Shown here one piece after another: positions 41,376 through 53,290 of a stretch of 64,000 nucleotides of DNA. Below the pieces are notes generated by a model. The model was not told the origin of the DNA, ran no database searches, and saw only the letters and a program-made list of their open reading frames with translations. Every line of letters starts with the position of its first letter. The stretch's first letter is position 1. The stretch is from PFJX01 sp964393825. Lineage in GTDB: Bacteria > Pseudomonadota > Gammaproteobacteria > Burkholderiales > Thiobacillaceae. Location: NCBI GenBank assembly GCA_964393825.1, contig CAYMUY010000017.1:1-64000 (forward strand), written 5' to 3'. The translations under genes and the position numbers were made by a program.

Positions 41376-42454
41376 ACCAGATTCGTGCCCGCTTCAAACT
41401 CGACCGCCCCGGCTTCTCCCTGGACGTCGATCTAGCCCTTCCCGCGCGCGGCGTCACCGCGCTGTTCGGCCACTCCGGTTCCGGCAAGACCACGCTGCTG
41501 CGCTGCATCGCCGGGCTGGAACACGTCCCCGGCGGTCATCTCAGCCTGGATGGCGACATCTGGCAGGATGCGTCCCGCTTCCTGCCGACCCATGCCCGGC
41601 CACTCGGTTACGTTTTCCAGGAAGCCAGCCTGTTTCCCCATCTGACTGCGGGCGGCAATCTGGAATACGGTCGCAAGCGGGCTGCCACAAAGATGGATCG
41701 GGCCACGCTCGATCACGTCATCGACCTGCTCGGCATCGGCCCGCTGCTGGAGAGGAGGCCGGACCAGCTCTCCGGTGGCGAGCGGCAGCGCGTCGCCATC
41801 GCCCGTGCCCTGGCGGTGAAGCCCAAGCTGCTGCTGATGGACGAGCCGCTGGCCGCACTCGACCTGGCGCGCAAGCAGGAAATCCTGCCCTATCTGGAGC
41901 GCCTGCATGAGGAACTCGACATCCCCGTCCTCTACGTCAGCCACGCACCCGACGAGGTCGCCCGCCTGGCCGACCATATCGTGGCGATGGAAGCCGGTCG
42001 CGCGGTCGCCTCCGGCCCGTTGACCGAAACCCTGGCTCGTCTCGATCTGCCCATCCGTCTCGGCGAGGATGCCGGCGTCGTGCTCGACGCGGTCGTGGCG
42101 GAACGGGACGCGCAATGGCATCTGACGCGCGCGGTGTTCGCCGACAACAGCGACGCGGGCGTCTGGGTCCGCGATGGTGGCCATGCCCTCGGCCATCGCG
42201 TCCGGGTGCGCATACTCGCGCGCGACGTCAGCCTGGCCGTGACCCGGCACAGCGGCACCAGCATCCAGAACATCCTGCCCGCCGTGGTCGTTGAACTTGC
42301 CGATGACAGCCATCCGGCGCTGGCGCTGGTACGCCTGAATGTCGGCGGCGCGCCCCTGGTGGCGCGGCTCACCCGTCGTTCCGCCCACGACCTCGCTCTG
42401 GCACCCGGCATGATCGTCTATGCCCAGATCAAGGCGGTAGCACTGATCGGCTGA
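41372..42454 (+). CDS. modC: Molybdate ABC transporter ATP-binding protein ModC
   Basis: A 360-aa ATPase. It has Walker A GHSGSGKTT near residue 34, LSGGERQRVAIARAL, LLLMDEPLAALD and a switch region YVSHAPDEVARL. A C-terminal TOBE/MOP domain (about 290-355) ends the protein. It drives molybdate import with ModAB. The start ATG overlaps modB (ATGA). Confidence 0.96.
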   Translation: MNQIRARFKLDRPGFSLDVDLALPARGVTALFGHSGSGKTTLLRCIAGLEHVPGGHLSLDGDIWQDASRFLPTHARPLGYVFQEASLFPHLTAGGNLEYGRKRAATKMDRATLDHVIDLLGIGPLLERRPDQLSGGERQRVAIARALAVKPKLLLMDEPLAALDLARKQEILPYLERLHEELDIPVLYVSHAPDEVARLADHIVAMEAGRAVASGPLTETLARLDLPIRLGEDAGVVLDAVVAERDAQWHLTRAVFADNSDAGVWVRDGGHALGHRVRVRILARDVSLAVTRHSGTSIQNILPAVVVELADDSHPALALVRLNVGGAPLVARLTRRSAHDLALAPGMIVYAQIKAVALIG

Positions 42455-42472
42455 TCGGCCGCCATGCGGGAT

Positions 42473-42488
42473 TGTCTGGTTTGTGACA
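42473..42488. promoter_or_regulatory. NifA binding site (UAS) for LRV gene
   Basis: TGT-N10-ACA, 97 bases upstream of the -24 element at 42570 and just after modC. Confidence 0.75.
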
Positions 42489-42569
42489 ATTTTGCTTTTC
42501 GTTTGTAGCAAGTGCCTTCCTCGACGGGCTGCTTATTCGAATAATCAATAAGTTGGCACTGTGTGCAGG

Positions 42570-42584
42570 TGGCATGTCGCTTGC
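42570..42584 (+). promoter_or_regulatory. Sigma-54 promoter of LRV gene
   Basis: TGGCAT-N5-TTGC, one base from the full -24/-12 consensus, 94 bases upstream of the LRV ATG. Confidence 0.8.
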
Positions 42585-42677
42585 GATGGTGTGGCGGTAC
42601 CGAGCCGGACTGCCTCCGGCCTCACGGAGTCCCCACCATGGATATCGCCCCTTACCCCCGGGCAATGCGCCGCCACC

Positions 42678-43454
42678 ATGGCTGAGCAGAGCCGTCGCCC
42701 CAGCCTGCATCTGGTCGAAACCTCGGCCGCGCCGCCCGATTGCGGCCGCTGTCCGCACCACGCGTTGCTGCGCGCCGGGCGATGCCAGCCTGGCGACCGC
42801 TGCCTCATCGCCCACAGCGGCCGGCAGATCGACCGCTTCTTGCGCCGCAACCCGGAGTACGCGGAGGCTTGCCTGGGCGATGCCTTCTGGGAGCGCCGCG
42901 CGATCGCGGTGCGGTATGTGCCGGTGGAACGGGTGGGCAGCCTGGTGGCCGATCCCGACGAGGTGGTCAGGCGCGCGGTGGCCATCCGTCTGCCGCTCGA
43001 ACAGCTTGCCACCCTGATGCACGATCCGGATCGCGAGGTGCGCATCACCGTTGCCGCCCGCCTGCCGGCCGACCAGCTTGGCGGCATGATGCGGGACCCG
43101 GACTACCTGGTGCGTCAGCATGTCGCGGAGCGCATTCCGCATGGCCGCCTGCCTCGCATGGTGGACGACCCGGACCGGGAAGTGCGCCGCGCGGTGGCGC
43201 GTCGGCTGCCGGCCTTTGCCTTGAAGCGCATGGCCGCCGATGCGGAAGCGGAAGTGCGTCGTACCGTCGCGTCCCGCCTGCTGCCGGAAGACGCCGCGGC
43301 GCTGCTGGACGATCCCGACTGGGTGGTGCGACTGGAGGCCGCGCGTCGGGCGCCGGTCGCAGCCCTCGCCGGCCTGGTGGACGATCCCGAACCCGACGTG
43401 CGGGCGCTGGTGCGCGCCCGCCTGCACACCCCAACCGAACAGGATGAATCGTGA
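42678..43454 (+). CDS. 4Fe-4S leucine-rich repeat variant (LRV) protein
   Basis: A 258-aa protein. The N-terminal Cys cluster has Cys22, 25, 36 and 42 (DCGRCPHHALLRAGRCQPGD begins the motif). About eight alpha-helical repeats of roughly 24 residues follow, each with a DPD.EVR.AVA.RLP-type core. This is the layout of the Azotobacter vinelandii LRV protein, whose gene is nif-linked. Function is unknown; redox or protein-binding roles are plausible. It has its own sigma-54 promoter and NifA box and overlaps the next gene by one base. Confidence 0.92.
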   Translation: MAEQSRRPSLHLVETSAAPPDCGRCPHHALLRAGRCQPGDRCLIAHSGRQIDRFLRRNPEYAEACLGDAFWERRAIAVRYVPVERVGSLVADPDEVVRRAVAIRLPLEQLATLMHDPDREVRITVAARLPADQLGGMMRDPDYLVRQHVAERIPHGRLPRMVDDPDREVRRAVARRLPAFALKRMAADAEAEVRRTVASRLLPEDAAALLDDPDWVVRLEAARRAPVAALAGLVDDPEPDVRALVRARLHTPTEQDES

Positions 43455-44419
43455 TGAACAGCTGTGTCCCTGACAAAGCCACCGTGCAACGGCTGATTGC
43501 CGAAATCGAGGCCAGCACGCCACGCCCGCACCACGCCGGCCTGCTCGACGTCACCCGTCGCCTGATCCCGGACTGCCCCAGTCGCTTCGCGCTGACCCGG
43601 GGAGGCTGGTATCGCAGTGGCGGCATTCTTCGCGCCGATGGTGGCCGGGTCACGGACAGCGTGGAAGACTGGGTGACTCAGGAACTGTCCGATTGCGGCG
43701 ATGACCTGGGTGAATTCATGGATCGCCATGCCGGGGGCGAGTTGATCGCCACGCGCCACACGGGCCGCACCCATTACTTCGTCGCGCCCTATGGCCCCGA
43801 CCCGGCGGCGTTCCTGCAACTGGAGGTCGAGGAATTGCAGGAAGTGCTCGATCGCCGCCTCTGGGACGCCACGCTGCCGCCCGTTGACGCCCAGGAACTG
43901 ATCGATCCGATCAAGCCGGCGTGTGTGCCGGCGCAAGCGGTGGGGGCGCCCCGCTATCTTTTCCGTCGGCTTACGGATCTGCGCAATGTGGTCGCGCGCC
44001 TGCAGTCCCCCGCGGGCAGTCTGCCGTCGCTCACCCGTTTCATGCGGGAGTGGGCCAACAGCCGTGGCGGGATCACTGCGCATTTCAGTGAACACTGGAT
44101 CGTTGCGTTGCGTGAGCACCATGACCGCTACGACAACGTCGTGCTCACGGCCGTGCCGGTTTCCCGGCATGCCCGGGAACTCAAGCCCTTCCACTGGAAC
44201 TGCGAATTGCGCGGTCTCGACGCGGCCGCGCAGTTGCGCGCCTTTGATCGCGCCGCCGGCTATACCGGCGCCTGGTATTTCCACCTGGTCGCCGGCGGCC
44301 TCACACCGCGTGAGTTGGCCACGGTACTGATTTATGACCTCGATTCCGGCTATGGCTATCTGAGTGACGCGGAGACCGCCCTGCTGCGGGGATGGCTGCG
44401 CGAGCCCTACTCGGTCTGA
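43454..44419 (+). CDS. Hypothetical protein, nif-linked, 321 aa
   Basis: A soluble protein. The N-terminal third is helical (PDKATVQRLIAEIEAS), the middle has THYFVAPYGPDPAAFLQLEV, and the C-terminus has WNCELRGLDAAAQLRAFDRA and ATVLIYDLDSGYG. No membrane segment or classic catalytic motif is visible. The ATG at 43454 overlaps the LRV stop (TGATG), so it should be made with LRV under NifA control. I do not recognise the family. Confidence 0.7.
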   Translation: MNSCVPDKATVQRLIAEIEASTPRPHHAGLLDVTRRLIPDCPSRFALTRGGWYRSGGILRADGGRVTDSVEDWVTQELSDCGDDLGEFMDRHAGGELIATRHTGRTHYFVAPYGPDPAAFLQLEVEELQEVLDRRLWDATLPPVDAQELIDPIKPACVPAQAVGAPRYLFRRLTDLRNVVARLQSPAGSLPSLTRFMREWANSRGGITAHFSEHWIVALREHHDRYDNVVLTAVPVSRHARELKPFHWNCELRGLDAAAQLRAFDRAAGYTGAWYFHLVAGGLTPRELATVLIYDLDSGYGYLSDAETALLRGWLREPYSV

Positions 44420-44440
44420 GCACGCGGCACGTCCCTCGCT

Positions 44441-46963
<2,523 letters not shown>

Positions 46964-47000
46964 GGCTGCGGTGCCTTTCTCGTTAGTCGATAGAAGTCAT

Positions 47001-47033
47001 GTGTCGCACGTGTCGGGAAGCTGCGCGCGACAC
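47001..47033 (-). promoter_or_regulatory. Hairpin in glgP 5' region
   Basis: GTGTCGC (47001-47007) and GCGACAC (47027-47033) form a 7-bp stem upstream of glgP. It could be an operator or part of the leader. No regulator is suggested by the sequence. Confidence 0.35.
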
Positions 47034-47157
47034 GCTCTGTTTTTTGCACAGGGTAGAGGTTCAACATACCACGAGCGAAAAAATGTCCTTCCCGGCACCG
47101 TGTCCGCTTGCGCGGGCGGACGGGTGAACCGGAGGGTTTTCCGCGTGGGGGAGGGAG

Positions 47158-48627
47158 TCATGGTTGGCGATAGTCCCGCAATAGCCAGAGCTGGTATTCC
47201 GGCTGGTAATCCGGATACAAGTCGAGGCGGATCGGGGGCAGGGCGGTGACCTGCACGAACCATCGCGCGAGCTGGCCGGCATCGCTGCTTCGGCTGACCA
47301 GGATGAATTCGCCGTTCGGGCTGTCGCGGAGGTCGGCGCTCAAGGCGTAGTGGTTGTCGCGGGCGCCGCTCGGGTTCAGGTAGCGCATGTCCGCGCTCCA
47401 GGGGCGCGCGTAATAGCGCAGCAGGGCGTGCAGCTTGCGGTCGTCGCTGAGCAGGCGGGCGCCCGGGTGGGCTTGCAGGCGCAGGGCGACCTGTTGCCCG
47501 AGTTCGCGGTAGCCGGTGAGGCGGCCATAGGGGTCGGTCTTGCGGGTGAGCTGGATGTCCAGCAGCCGGGTGATGTCGTGGGCGTGATAGATCCCGGCCG
47601 CCATCAGCAGATTCAGCGCCAGCGCGGCGATCAGCCAGCGGCGCCGCTGCTGGATGACCCAGGCCGCCGCGACCAGGGCGCTGGCGCCGACATAGGAAAA
47701 CGCCGCCCAGTTGGCGAAGGCGCGCGACAGCAGGCTCAAGCCGATGAAGGCGGCCAGGGGCGCCAGGGTGAAGGCGGCGAGCAGGCGCAGGCGGCCATCG
47801 CCCAGCCAGGCGCGGGGACGGAACACCAACAGCAGTAGCCCCGCGAACAGCAACGGCCCGAACACCACGAACTGCGCCAGGAAGAATTCGAGCAGGGCGG
47901 CGGGATGGAACAGGCCGCGATCCAGTTGCGAGATCTCGGCGGTGTGGTGGACGCTGACGAAATGATGTTGCGCGTTCCAGACCAGGTTGGGGACCAGCAT
48001 CAGCAGCGCGACCGCGGCCGCCACATAGGGACGCGGGTCGCGCAGGAGACCGCGCCGGCCCGGTTCGATCAGCAGCCAGGCGAGAAAACCGAGGCCGTAG
48101 AACACCATGCTGTACTTGGACATCAGTCCGAGGCCGAGGGCAACACCGAGCAACAGCCAGTCGCGCCAGCGTCCGGTCTCCAGGGCGGCGACGGTGAAAT
48201 ACAGCGCCAGGCACCAGAACAGCAGGAGGACGGTATCGGTGGTGATCAGCCAGGCCCCGAGCGACACCAGGGGCAGGGTGGCGAACAGCAGCGCGCTCCA
48301 GAACGCCATGGCCTCGCGTTGGGGGTGCGCGGCAAACAGGCGGCGTACCAGCAGGAACAGCACCCAGGAGGTCAGCGGATAGAGCAGCAGGGAGATGGCG
48401 CGCACGCCGATTTCGGAATCGCCGAACAGGGTGCGGGAAAGCCAGATCGCCCAGGCCACCATCGGCGGTTTCGAGAAATAGCCCCAGTCCGGTTCCAGTG
48501 CCCAGGTCCAGTACTGCGCCTCGTCGGCATACAGCTCCAGGTTGCCATGCCAGGCGGCGAGCAGCCGCCACAGCGCGATCAGGGCCAGGCCGGCGAGCAG
48601 GAGTGGCGCGCGGGACTTCACGGTCAT
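47158..48627 (-). CDS. ArnT-like lipid-linked glycosyltransferase (GT39/PMT type)
   Basis: A 489-aa inner-membrane protein with about 11-12 segments. The DEAQYW motif in the first periplasmic loop (ADEAQYWTWALEPDWG) and FSKPPMVAW are typical of the ArnT/PMT fold that transfers sugars from polyprenyl phosphate. Last gene of a four-gene operon; its ATG overlaps the PAP2 gene by four bases. The acceptor (lipid A, protein or other) is not known. Confidence 0.87.
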   Translation of the reverse strand: MTVKSRAPLLLAGLALIALWRLLAAWHGNLELYADEAQYWTWALEPDWGYFSKPPMVAWAIWLSRTLFGDSEIGVRAISLLLYPLTSWVLFLLVRRLFAAHPQREAMAFWSALLFATLPLVSLGAWLITTDTVLLLFWCLALYFTVAALETGRWRDWLLLGVALGLGLMSKYSMVFYGLGFLAWLLIEPGRRGLLRDPRPYVAAAVALLMLVPNLVWNAQHHFVSVHHTAEISQLDRGLFHPAALLEFFLAQFVVFGPLLFAGLLLLVFRPRAWLGDGRLRLLAAFTLAPLAAFIGLSLLSRAFANWAAFSYVGASALVAAAWVIQQRRRWLIAALALNLLMAAGIYHAHDITRLLDIQLTRKTDPYGRLTGYRELGQQVALRLQAHPGARLLSDDRKLHALLRYYARPWSADMRYLNPSGARDNHYALSADLRDSPNGEFILVSRSSDAGQLARWFVQVTALPPIRLDLYPDYQPEYQLWLLRDYRQP

Positions 48628-49382
48628 GCCGCCTTCTCCAGCCGCCAGCCCGGCAGCAGGTGCGCGGCCAGCGCGACGATCGCGATGCCCTGCTCGAACG
48701 GCCGCGCCAGGGGGTAGCCGCTGTCGTAATCGAGGAACAGCACGAGGGCGGCGGCGATCAGGAACAGACGCATGACGAGCTGCGTGGCGGGCCGCGCCGC
48801 CCAGTTCAGTCGCCGCGCCCAGGCGAGCCCGAGCAGGCCCGAGAACCAGCCGCAGAGGATGCCGCCCGCGACGTCGAGTGGCCAGTGGGCGCCGACGGCG
48901 ATCCGGGCAACTCCCACCAGCACGGCAAGGAGGACGACCCAGAGGGTCGCGCCGGTGGCGCGCAGGCCGGCCACCAGCACGGCGGCCAGCACGAAGATGC
49001 CGGCGGTGTGACCGGAGGGGAAGGCACCCGCCAGCAACACGCGGCCAATGACATGGGTTCGGTCGCCGAGGACCGCGTAGGGTCGCGCCACGTCCAGCGC
49101 GTCCTTGAGGCCATGCACCAGCAGGAGGGCGGGCAGGCTGGCGAGCAGCACCGCCAGCACCAGCTCCGGCCGCCGGCGCGGGAAGAACAGGACCAGGACC
49201 AGCGCCACCAGGGTGTCGCCGAGCACGGTCAGGTCGGACCAGAGCACCTCGGGCAAGCGCGCCGCCGCCTGGTTGAGGAACAGGAACGCTGCCTGGTTGC
49301 GAATCGGGTCACTCAGCGGCAACAGCGTCAGCAGCGCAACGGCCGGGAGCAGCCAGAGTGCGGTTGGGGGAGTGGGCCTCAT
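48624..49382 (-). CDS. PAP2-family membrane phosphatase
   Basis: A 252-aa membrane protein with the three PAP2 motifs: KDALDVARPY, PSGHTAG and RIAVGAHWPLD. Such enzymes remove phosphate from lipid A or polyprenyl pyrophosphate. In this operon it could recycle the polyprenyl carrier or dephosphorylate the acceptor lipid. It overlaps genes on both sides by four bases. Confidence 0.88.
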   Translation of the reverse strand: MRPTPPTALWLLPAVALLTLLPLSDPIRNQAAFLFLNQAAARLPEVLWSDLTVLGDTLVALVLVLFFPRRRPELVLAVLLASLPALLLVHGLKDALDVARPYAVLGDRTHVIGRVLLAGAFPSGHTAGIFVLAAVLVAGLRATGATLWVVLLAVLVGVARIAVGAHWPLDVAGGILCGWFSGLLGLAWARRLNWAARPATQLVMRLFLIAAALVLFLDYDSGYPLARPFEQGIAIVALAAHLLPGWRLEKAA

Positions 49383-50890
49383 TTCACTCTCGCCAGCACA
49401 TAGCTGCGCTCGCGGAACACCACCTCGTTGCTTGGCAGTTCGGCGAGGCGGCTTTCCCGTGTCAGCACCAGATCGCCCGGGCGCGGTGCCCGCTTGTCCA
49501 CCCGACGTTGCGCATAGGTCTGGAAGCTGGGCGTGTTGAGGCCATACAGCAGGAGGGGGCCGGGCAATTCACGGGCGAGCAGGCCGGCCCGTTTCACCGG
49601 CTCTTGCTGCACCTGGCCGACAATGGGCAGCAGGAACATCGCCACGGTCGCGCCCGCGAGCAGGCCGTTGGCGCAAAGCGCGAAACGGGTCGTGATCGGG
49701 CGCAACAGCAGCGGCAACAGGCTGACCACCAGGGCGCCACCGCACCATAGCCAGTAGGTGGGACCGAAATGGGTGGCGATGTTCCCGGCCAGCAACAGAT
49801 CGTCCGGCTTCAGGCGCGGCACGGCGCGGTCGAGGAGAACCGGCACGGCGAGCAGCAGCGCGAAGGTGGCGGCGCCGGTGAGCGATATCAGCCAGCGCGT
49901 CGCCTGGTGTTCGGCTTGTGCCGCCAGGATCAGGACCAGGCCACCGTAGCCGTAATAGACGTAATGCGGCAACTTGGTACCGGAAAAGGAGAACAGCAGG
50001 AAGGCCAGCAGGAACCAGAGCAGGCCGAAACGCAGCAGTTCGTCTTGCCAGACCGTCTTCAGGCGCGCCAGCGCGATCAGCAGCAGGCCGGTGTGCGGCA
50101 GCAGCGAGATCAGCACCACCGGCACGTAATAGAAAGGCTTGCCGCCATGGCCTTCCATCGGCGTGTCGAAGCGCGACAGGTTGTGCTTGAAGAAGAAACC
50201 GCTGAGAAAGCCGGGGCCTTCGTGCCAGGTCTGGATGGCGAACCAGGGCAGCGCCACCGCCAGGAACAGCAGGATCGGGCCGGGTGCCGTCGCCCAGGCG
50301 AGGAAACGGCGCCAGTCGCCGCGCGTGGCGCACCAGAGGAAGAGGGCGCCACCGGGGATGGCCAGCGCGATCGGGCCCTTGGTCAGGAAGCCCAGCGCCA
50401 TCGCCAGCCAGGCCAGGTAGAGCCAGCCGCGCTTGTTTTCCCGCAGCCACAGCCAGGTGGCATAGCCGGAACAGGCCAGCCAGAGATTGAGCAGGGCATC
50501 CGCCGTCGCCGCCCGGGTGATGATGACCAGACCGGCGGCGGTGGCGATGACCAGCGCCGCAACCAGGCCGGCGCGCGGGTCGCGCACCCGCCTGACGAAG
50601 CCGTAGGTGGCCAGGATCCAGAGGCTGGAGGCCAGGGCCGAGGGCAAGCGCCAGATGAATTCGCCGTGGCCCCACAGGCTCACGGCGGCGGCCTGCAGCC
50701 AGTAGATCAGGATGGGCTTGTCGTAGCGCGGCTCGCCCAGCAGGTAGCTGGAGAGAAAGTCACCGCGCAGGAACATCTCCGTGGTGGAGGCGGTGAACGC
50801 GCCCTCATCCAGGTCGAACAGCGGCGGGGTGCCGAGGGCGAAAAACGGGAACAGCGCCAGGACCGCCAGCAACAGGCGATCCCGGGTCAT
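49379..50890 (-). CDS. ArnT-like lipid-linked glycosyltransferase (GT39/PMT type)
   Basis: A 503-aa membrane protein with about 12 segments. The acidic motif is FDLDEGAFTASTTEM and RYDKPILIYWLQ follows, as in ArnT. It is distinct from the copy at 47158 but of the same superfamily. The overlap with the GT2 gene upstream suggests that the GT2 protein makes the polyprenyl-phosphate sugar it uses. Confidence 0.88.
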   Translation of the reverse strand: MTRDRLLLAVLALFPFFALGTPPLFDLDEGAFTASTTEMFLRGDFLSSYLLGEPRYDKPILIYWLQAAAVSLWGHGEFIWRLPSALASSLWILATYGFVRRVRDPRAGLVAALVIATAAGLVIITRAATADALLNLWLACSGYATWLWLRENKRGWLYLAWLAMALGFLTKGPIALAIPGGALFLWCATRGDWRRFLAWATAPGPILLFLAVALPWFAIQTWHEGPGFLSGFFFKHNLSRFDTPMEGHGGKPFYYVPVVLISLLPHTGLLLIALARLKTVWQDELLRFGLLWFLLAFLLFSFSGTKLPHYVYYGYGGLVLILAAQAEHQATRWLISLTGAATFALLLAVPVLLDRAVPRLKPDDLLLAGNIATHFGPTYWLWCGGALVVSLLPLLLRPITTRFALCANGLLAGATVAMFLLPIVGQVQQEPVKRAGLLARELPGPLLLYGLNTPSFQTYAQRRVDKRAPRPGDLVLTRESRLAELPSNEVVFRERSYVLARVK

Positions 50891-51852
50891 TTTTCGGAAG
50901 GTTCGCGCAACAGGTACTGCGCCTTGCCGCCGGGTTCGTGCCAGATGCGGGTAAGCAGTTCACCGAGGATGCCCATGCCGATGAAGTTCGCGCCCATCAG
51001 GGTGAACATCACGCCCATCTGCAAGAGCGGGCGGCCGCCGATGTCGGCATGGGAAAACAGCTTGTGCCCGGCCAGGTAGAGCAGGATCAGCAGGCCCGGG
51101 AAGAACATCGCCGCACCGATGCCGCCGAATGCATGCAGCGGCCGATGCAGGAAGCGCAGCATGAACTTCACCCAGACCAGGTCGAGCAGCACCCGGATGG
51201 TGCGGTCGATGCCGTACTTGGACACCCCCTTGGTGCGCGGGAAGTGGTTGACCTCGGTCTCCATGACCTTGGCGCCATACTCGTGCGCCAGCGCCGGGAT
51301 GAAGCGATGCAGCTCGCCATAGATCTTCACGTAGCGTACCGCCTCGCGCCGGTACAGTTTCAGCGAACAGCCATAGTCATGCAGGTTGACGCCGGTGACC
51401 TTGGAAATCAGGCGGTTGGCGATCTTCGAAGGGAATTTGCGCAGCAGCGCCTTGTCCTTGCGGTTCTTCCGCCAGCCGGAAATGATGTCGACCTCGGGGC
51501 GCGCATCGAGCATGTCCAGCAGGCGCGGAATGTCAGCCGGGTCGTTCTGCATGTCGCCGTCGATGGTCACCAGCACCTCGCCGCGCGCCGCGTCGAACCC
51601 CGCCTGCATGGCGGTGGACTGGCCATAGTTGCGGCGCAGGAACAGCGGTCGCAGCCAGGGACGGGTCTTGGCCAGTTCCGTCAGCAGGGTGTCCGAGCCA
51701 TCGCGCGAACCATCGTCCACACAGATGAACTCCCAGCTTTTCGCCTGCGCCGACATCACGGAATCGACCTTGTCGACCAGATCCGGCAGGTTTTCGTGCT
51801 CGTTGTAGATGGGGGCGATCAGGGAAACGTTGATACTGGCTGAATCCGTCAT
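50887..51852 (-). CDS. Polyprenyl-phosphate glycosyltransferase, GT2 family
   Basis: A 321-aa protein with a GT-A domain (VSLIAPIYNEHENLPDLV, CVDDGSRDGS, TIDGDMQNDP) and two C-terminal membrane helices (about 235-300). This is the DPM1/ArnC-like layout that loads a sugar onto undecaprenyl phosphate. The ATG at 51852 is chosen because the GT-A strand begins about eight residues later. First gene of the operon. Confidence 0.9.
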   Translation of the reverse strand: MTDSASINVSLIAPIYNEHENLPDLVDKVDSVMSAQAKSWEFICVDDGSRDGSDTLLTELAKTRPWLRPLFLRRNYGQSTAMQAGFDAARGEVLVTIDGDMQNDPADIPRLLDMLDARPEVDIISGWRKNRKDKALLRKFPSKIANRLISKVTGVNLHDYGCSLKLYRREAVRYVKIYGELHRFIPALAHEYGAKVMETEVNHFPRTKGVSKYGIDRTIRVLLDLVWVKFMLRFLHRPLHAFGGIGAAMFFPGLLILLYLAGHKLFSHADIGGRPLLQMGVMFTLMGANFIGMGILGELLTRIWHEPGGKAQYLLREPSEK

Positions 51853-51936
51853 GGCGGCGGGAGGGCTTGAATGGGGTGGGGCGAGTCTACTGGGAACGCT
51901 GGGCAACGGGAAAGGAAAGCGGCCCCGAAGACGCGA

Positions 51937-52623
51937 TCAGGTGCCAGCGGGTGGCCCGGCGTCCTCATTCACCGCATCGATTTCCCGGCGATGGCGGCGA
52001 TACAGGCCGATGCCGATCAGGCTGGATGCCACGAACAACAGCACCGCCAGGGTCAGGCGCAATTCCGGATCGAGATTGACGCCGCTACCGGCCAGCGCGA
52101 ACACCAGGTTCTGCGGCAGATAGCCGAGGCCGGAGCCGGCGAAGAAGGGCAGGGCGCGAACGCTGGACACGCCGGCCAGCAGATTGGTGCTGGCGTTATG
52201 GCCCACCGGCAGCAGGCGGATCACCAGAGACATGCTGAACGGGTGGCGATGCAGGAAGGCATCCAGCTTGCGGATGCGACCGGGAAACCGCTTCTGGACG
52301 AAGCCACGCCCCAACCAGCGCGCATAGAAGAAACCGAAGACGCAGCCCAGCACGGTCGCCAGTGTCGCCAGTACGGTGCCCAGCGCGAAGCCCCAGGCAT
52401 AACCACCGAGAAACGCCACGATCTGGCGCGGTACGCTCAAGGCCGTGGCCAGGCCACCCACCGCCAGGAACAACAGGATGCCCATACCCCCCTTGCCGCG
52501 CACCTCGCTGTCGATCCAGTGTTGCGAAAGCATGTTGGCGAACTGGAAATGGCTGGCGAGGAAGCCCAGCAGCGCCAGCGAGGCGAGCATCACCAGACCT
52601 TTGAGCAGGACACGGAAGGTCAT
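51937..52623 (-). CDS. TVP38/TMEM64 (DedA-like) membrane protein
   Basis: A 228-aa protein with about five to six membrane segments. The SNARE-associated/VTT-domain motif is seen in FLGGYAWGFALGTVLATLA and FGFFYARWLGRG, with RLLPVGHNASTNLLAGVSS later. Family members are linked to lipid scrambling or export. It lies 84 bases upstream of the glycosyltransferase operon on the same strand, which fits a membrane-lipid role. Confidence 0.85.
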   Translation of the reverse strand: MTFRVLLKGLVMLASLALLGFLASHFQFANMLSQHWIDSEVRGKGGMGILLFLAVGGLATALSVPRQIVAFLGGYAWGFALGTVLATLATVLGCVFGFFYARWLGRGFVQKRFPGRIRKLDAFLHRHPFSMSLVIRLLPVGHNASTNLLAGVSSVRALPFFAGSGLGYLPQNLVFALAGSGVNLDPELRLTLAVLLFVASSLIGIGLYRRHRREIDAVNEDAGPPAGT

Positions 52624-52782
52624 GTCGAAAGCCCGGCTGGGTCGGGCAAGTGTATGGGCAGGGGCATGGCGGAAGGCTGGACGAATCAGGTCGGCGGATT
52701 CTAGCAGCGGCCGGATTATCCAACTCCAGCCGGTTTCAGCCTTGCCATGCCCGGCCCCTCCGTGTATTCTCCGCCGCCTTCC

Positions 52783-52873
<91 letters not shown>

Positions 52874-53196
52874 GGACACACCAAAGTTATTGATCCAAAA
52901 GAACTTCATCATCATCAGCGGTTTTGGTCCAGTTGCGCCGATGCATGGCCGGAGCTGTTCCGGCAGAGCTGTCGAGATGCTCGCGGGCGCTGCGGCCGGC
53001 CCGCCGGGATCATTACTACACGGCGGTTCCCGCTGAGTTCAAGACTGACTTATCCCAGACAGTGTTACCCCGGACGGATTCGCTCGCGTCAACGAATCAT
53101 GCTATCGGTGCGGGGGCCTGCGCCTGATCCCGCTTCGATCTTGTTCATTGCCCCGTGAATACCCAGGTGGCCGGCTTCCGCGGCATCACCAAATGG
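52874..53196. other. Intergenic region after tRNA-Ser
   Basis: No convincing gene was found. Short reading frames here lack ribosome sites and recognisable domains. No duplicate of the tRNA 3' end was seen, so nothing supports an integration site. Confidence 0.5.
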
Positions 53197-53225
53197 AAAG
53201 GGCCGGATCCAGGATCCGGCCCTTT
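53197..53225 (-). terminator. Candidate terminator of the cold-shock gene
   Basis: A 14-bp perfect stem, AAAGGGCCGGATCC/GGATCCGGCCCTTT, with a 1-base centre, lies 66 bases downstream of the cold-shock stop. The T-run after it is weak, so it may be bidirectional or only stabilising. Confidence 0.6.
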
Positions 53226-53290
53226 GTGCCTTGTCGGGCTGGCACACCCGCTAGCTTCAGACTCCCGAAGTGGTCGTCGAAGTGGCCCCG

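Noticed and set aside
52924..53127. Short frames downstream of tRNA-Ser as a possible integrated element
   Set aside because: No integrase, no duplicate of the tRNA 3' end and no ribosome sites were seen.
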